A stretch of 25,737 nt of DNA from Spirochaetales bacterium (GTDB lineage: Bacteria; Spirochaetota; Spirochaetia; Sphaerochaetales; Sphaerochaetaceae), in NCBI GenBank assembly GCA_022771185.1, contig JALFCJ010000022.1, positions 1 through 25,737 on the forward strand, given 5' to 3'. Made by a program: the position numbers and the translations under genes. Positions 23,140-25,737 of the stretch are shown piece after piece. Below the pieces are notes generated by a model. It was given only the letters and a program-made list of their open reading frames with translations. It was not told the origin of the DNA and made no database searches. Position 1 is the first letter of the stretch. Every line of letters begins with the position of its first letter.

Positions 23140-25406
23140 CAGAGTGCATTCCTCCTGATCTTTCCGCTTATTGTCTTTGGCAGTTCGTCTCTGAATACTA
23201 CGACTCTAGGATACTTATAAGGAGCTGTATGAGCCTTTACATAGTTCTGAATCTCTTTCTTCAACTCTTCAGTTGGCTCTGTTCCCTTTGTAAGTACGAT
23301 GGAAGCTTTTACTACCTGACCTCTTACTGGGTCTGGGCAAGCAGAGACACCACACTCCAAGACATATGGCAGCTCCATGATTACGCTCTCAACTTCGAAT
23401 GGTCCGATACGATATCCACTACTCTTGATGATGTCGTCGACTCTACCGACGTAGAAGAAGTATCCGTCTTCATCTCTCCAAGCTGTATCACCTGTGTGAT
23501 AGTAGCCGTCGTGCATGACTTCCTCTGTCTTCTCTTTGTCTCTGTAATACTCTGTGAAGAGTCCCACAGGAGCGCCATCTCTGATATCGATGACGATTTC
23601 ACCTGTTTCACCAGGAGCAACTTCAACTCCGTCTGGATCAACGATCTTGACCTTATACTGTGGGCTTGGTTTACCCATTGATCCAAGCTTGACCTTGGTT
23701 CCTCTGAAGTTACCGACGGTAAGTGTTGTTTCTGTCTGGCCGAAGCCTTCCATGATCTCCAGTCCTGTAGCCTTCTTAAACTGCATTGCAACTTCTGGGT
23801 TCAATGCCTCTCCTGCAGTAGTCATATGTCTCACCGATGAGAAATCGTATTTTGTAAGATCCTCCTTGATCATCATTCTCAGCATTGTAGGAGGAGCACA
23901 GAATGTTGTGATCTGATACTGGGCGAAGAGAGGAAGGAGATCATGTGCCTGGAATCTTTCGAAGTCATAGACAAATACAGCGCCTTCACACATCCATTGG
24001 CCATAGAGTTTACCCCAGAGTGACTTACCCCAACCCGTATCAGAGATAGTGAAATGGAGACCGTCAGGCTCACAGTTATGCCAATATCTAGCTGTCAAGA
24101 AGTGGCCAAGGCCATAAGTATGCTTATGCTCTACCATCTTTGGATTTCCTGTTGTTCCAGAAGAGAAGAACATAAGAGCCGGTTCGTCTCCGGAAGGAGT
24201 ATCAGGAGTGCGGCGGAAGGAACTCTTAAAGAGACCATACTCATTGTCGAAGTCTCTCCATCCCTCTCTCTGTCCACCGACAAGAACCTTGAGTTTAAGA
24301 GTAGGACACTCACCCTGTACTTTATCCACGATCTCTGCACAGTCTCCGTCAGAAGTACATACAATGGCACTTACTCCAGCTGCATTGAATCTGTAGATAA
24401 AGTCATGTTCTCTAAGCTGGTAAGTTGCGGGGATAGCGATTGCACCGATCTTGTGGAGAGCGATCATAGCAAACCAGAACTGGTAATGACGCTTAAGTAC
24501 AAGCATGACTTTGTCGCCCTTCTTGATTCCGAGAGAAAGAAAGTAATTGGCGCATCTTGCACTCTGTTTCTTTATATCCAAGAAAGTAAATCTACGTTCT
24601 ACTTTATTCTTATCCAAATGGATCATGGCAAGCTTTTCAGGGTATTTCTCAGCTATTGCATCGACAACATCGAAGCCGAAGTTGAAGGAGTCTGTGTTCT
24701 TGAACTCAACACTCTGTAGTACGCCGTTTTCATCTTCCTTACATTCCACAAACTTTTCACAGATAAGTTTTCTTGATGGAGGAAGTGGAGCGATGGAGGT
24801 TTTCATTGAATACTCTTCGCTGTCTTCTCCGTTCATGACCATGGCACAGAAGACACAGTCCTTTCCTTCTACAGCGATCATTCCATGAGGAGTAGATGAG
24901 TTATAGTAGATGCTATCGCCTTCATGTAAGACTTCTTTGTTTGAACCTACCTGTACCAAGAGTGCTCCAGAGAGGACCAAGTCGAACTCCTGTCCGGAGT
25001 GCTTAGTAAGATGGATAGGCTGATGCTGAAGTTCATCTGAATACTCGTACCTTACCCAATATGGTTCGGCAAGCTTATTCTTAAACTTAGGAGCCATATT
25101 CATGATATCGATGCCAGCTTCCTTAGCTGTCTGCTGCCCCATACCCTTTCTTGTAACTGTATAGGATGTAAGAGTTGAAGAATGTCCTTCAAGAAGATCA
25201 GTAATATCGATTCCAAAGGCCAAGGCACATTTATGAATAAATGTGAAAGGAAGATCTACTTCTCCTGATTCGTATGCCTTATAGAGAGCGAGACTGACTT
25301 CTGTCTTCTCAGCCATTTCAGCTTCGCTATACCCCATAATCTCCCTCATGTCGCTTATTCTTTCTGCGATTTCCAGGAGTTGGCCTTTTGCTGTTTCTGT
25401 CTTCAT
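23139..25406 (-). CDS. XRE-cupin-acyl-CoA synthetase fusion protein
   Basis: A 755-residue protein with three parts. Residues about 7-66 are an XRE helix-turn-helix (MGYSEAEMAEKTEVSLALYKAYESG). About 105-195 are a cupin domain (HSGQEFDLVLSGALLVQV, then EGDSIYYNSSTPHGM). From about 220 to the end is an AMP-forming acyl-CoA synthetase. The synthetase motifs are FFSSGTTGNPKMVEHK, EGFGQTETT, YHTGDTAWRDEDG, GRVDDIIKSSGYRIGPFE and catalytic K749 in ISGKIRRNAL. The WGKSLWGKLYGQW region resembles short/medium-chain (ACSM-like) synthetases. The ATG at 25404-25406 has GGAGG 5 nt upstream; an in-frame TTG at 25418 overlaps that site. It is the first gene behind the T-box and probably activates a short or branched acid. 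Whether the DNA-binding part regulates is unknown. Confidence 0.88.
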   Translation of the reverse strand: MKTETAKGQLLEIAERISDMREIMGYSEAEMAEKTEVSLALYKAYESGEVDLPFTFIHKCALAFGIDITDLLEGHSSTLTSYTVTRKGMGQQTAKEAGIDIMNMAPKFKNKLAEPYWVRYEYSDELQHQPIHLTKHSGQEFDLVLSGALLVQVGSNKEVLHEGDSIYYNSSTPHGMIAVEGKDCVFCAMVMNGEDSEEYSMKTSIAPLPPSRKLICEKFVECKEDENGVLQSVEFKNTDSFNFGFDVVDAIAEKYPEKLAMIHLDKNKVERRFTFLDIKKQSARCANYFLSLGIKKGDKVMLVLKRHYQFWFAMIALHKIGAIAIPATYQLREHDFIYRFNAAGVSAIVCTSDGDCAEIVDKVQGECPTLKLKVLVGGQREGWRDFDNEYGLFKSSFRRTPDTPSGDEPALMFFSSGTTGNPKMVEHKHTYGLGHFLTARYWHNCEPDGLHFTISDTGWGKSLWGKLYGQWMCEGAVFVYDFERFQAHDLLPLFAQYQITTFCAPPTMLRMMIKEDLTKYDFSSVRHMTTAGEALNPEVAMQFKKATGLEIMEGFGQTETTLTVGNFRGTKVKLGSMGKPSPQYKVKIVDPDGVEVAPGETGEIVIDIRDGAPVGLFTEYYRDKEKTEEVMHDGYYHTGDTAWRDEDGYFFYVGRVDDIIKSSGYRIGPFEVESVIMELPYVLECGVSACPDPVRGQVVKASIVLTKGTEPTEELKKEIQNYVKAHTAPYKYPRVVVFRDELPKTISGKIRRNAL

Positions 25407-25420
25407 TTTTACCTCCAAAT

Positions 25421-25469
25421 AAAAAAACTCGTCCCAAAAGAAATTCCGTTAGAATTCTTTGAGACGAGT
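25421..25469 (-). terminator. T-box terminator hairpin
   Basis: On the minus strand, ACTCGTC pairs with GACGAGT at the base of a long, slightly bulged hairpin (25427-25469) followed by seven U residues (A-run 25421-25427). It ends 15 nt before the start codon of the synthetase fusion. Its 5' arm contains GACTCGTCTC, which can instead pair with the GAGT of the T-box sequence to form the antiterminator. Confidence 0.9.
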
Positions 25470-25700
25470 CTTTCTCTATAGCTAGATTAATACCCGCGGT
25501 ACCACTCAAATTGCGCTTTCACGCCACTCAGGCTCCATCAAGCCGTATGCATTAACGCAGCAATCACGGGAGGCCTCTACTCGCTTTCGCTTTCTGTCCT
25601 CCGGCTCGGAAGTGATAGGTATCAGGCCCCTTCGCAACCGGCTCACACCATACCCGGCTCGCTTTTGCTATCTTACCTGGCCGTCTTCGTCGCAGCCTTT
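25421..25700 (-). promoter_or_regulatory. T-box riboswitch (tRNA-sensing leader), tentative Ile specifier
   Basis: This leader reads uncharged tRNA and permits transcription of the downstream operon. The conserved T-box sequence GAGTGGTACCGCGGG is at 25493-25507 and contains the UGG-N-ACC core that pairs with the tRNA acceptor end. Upstream, Stem I runs from about 25698; its basal GGCU/AGCC pairing encloses a distal GCCGG/CCGG arm with the GGUGUGAGCC-type loop. A GGAGG...CCUCC Stem II, a CCGU/ACGG element and a small Stem III (GCG-UGAAA-GCGC region) follow. By alignment with known leaders (specifier followed by ACU...CGAG), the specifier reads AUC (isoleucine). That assignment is tentative, because the 5' side of the specifier loop lacks a clear AGUA. 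The promoter lies at or beyond the window edge. Confidence 0.9.
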
Positions 25701-25737
25701 CAAAAATCGTTGGACTTTATCTACCACAAAGAGAGAA

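Noticed and set aside
24054..24719. Plus-strand open frame of about 220 codons opposite the acyl-CoA synthetase
   Set aside because: Cysteine/serine-rich, low-complexity shadow of the synthetase coding strand; no family resemblance.

Overview
The window looks like a chromosomal segment of a host-associated, fermentative, anaerobic bacterium with moderately AT-rich DNA. The best single taxonomic hint is the solute-binding protein at 3537-4877: its signal peptide ends in VFA followed by QGGAEAS, a style common in Sphaerochaeta/Treponema-type spirochaetes. I therefore infer a gut or rumen spirochaete with moderate confidence. A canonical T-box leader at the right end is more typical of Firmicutes, so transfer or a different host phylum remains possible.

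Layout. (A) 1-8035, glycan use: the 3' part of a GH2 beta-mannosidase gene on + converges on a minus-strand cluster. Read 5'->3', that cluster is ROK repressor, two CUT1 permeases, solute-binding protein and cytoplasmic GH20 hexosaminidase. A good sigma70-type promoter with a 23-bp palindrome just downstream of its -10 drives it. (B) 8145-10607: a mannitol-dehydrogenase-family oxidoreductase (probably fructuronate reductase) diverges from a FadR-type GntR regulator, with two mirror-image 12-bp sites between them. (C) 10638-12197: glycogen synthase with an RBS-covering hairpin and a strong terminator. (D) 12312-17362: a self-contained phosphorelay made of an Hpt protein, a response regulator with a SARP-type winged helix, and a very large soluble hybrid histidine kinase with about five PAS-like repeats and two receiver domains. 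(E) 17363-18029: repeats and a decayed AlbA_2/winged-helix pseudogene.

(F) 18007-25700, minus strand, is the most interesting unit. A T-box riboswitch with a tentative AUC (Ile) specifier precedes eight tightly packed genes: an XRE-cupin-acyl-CoA synthetase fusion, a nitrilase-family hydrolase, a branched-chain aminotransferase, a MinD-like P-loop ATPase, a 2x[4Fe-4S] ferredoxin, and three subunits of a 2-oxoacid:ferredoxin oxidoreductase (Vor type). Gene order plus control by uncharged tRNA suggests an anabolic route: branched-chain fatty acid -> acyl-CoA -> reductive carboxylation -> 2-oxo acid -> branched-chain amino acid, switched on by amino-acid starvation. This direction is an inference; the same enzymes could run in reverse to degrade amino acids.

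No tRNA, rRNA, CRISPR array, insertion sequence or phage gene was recognised.
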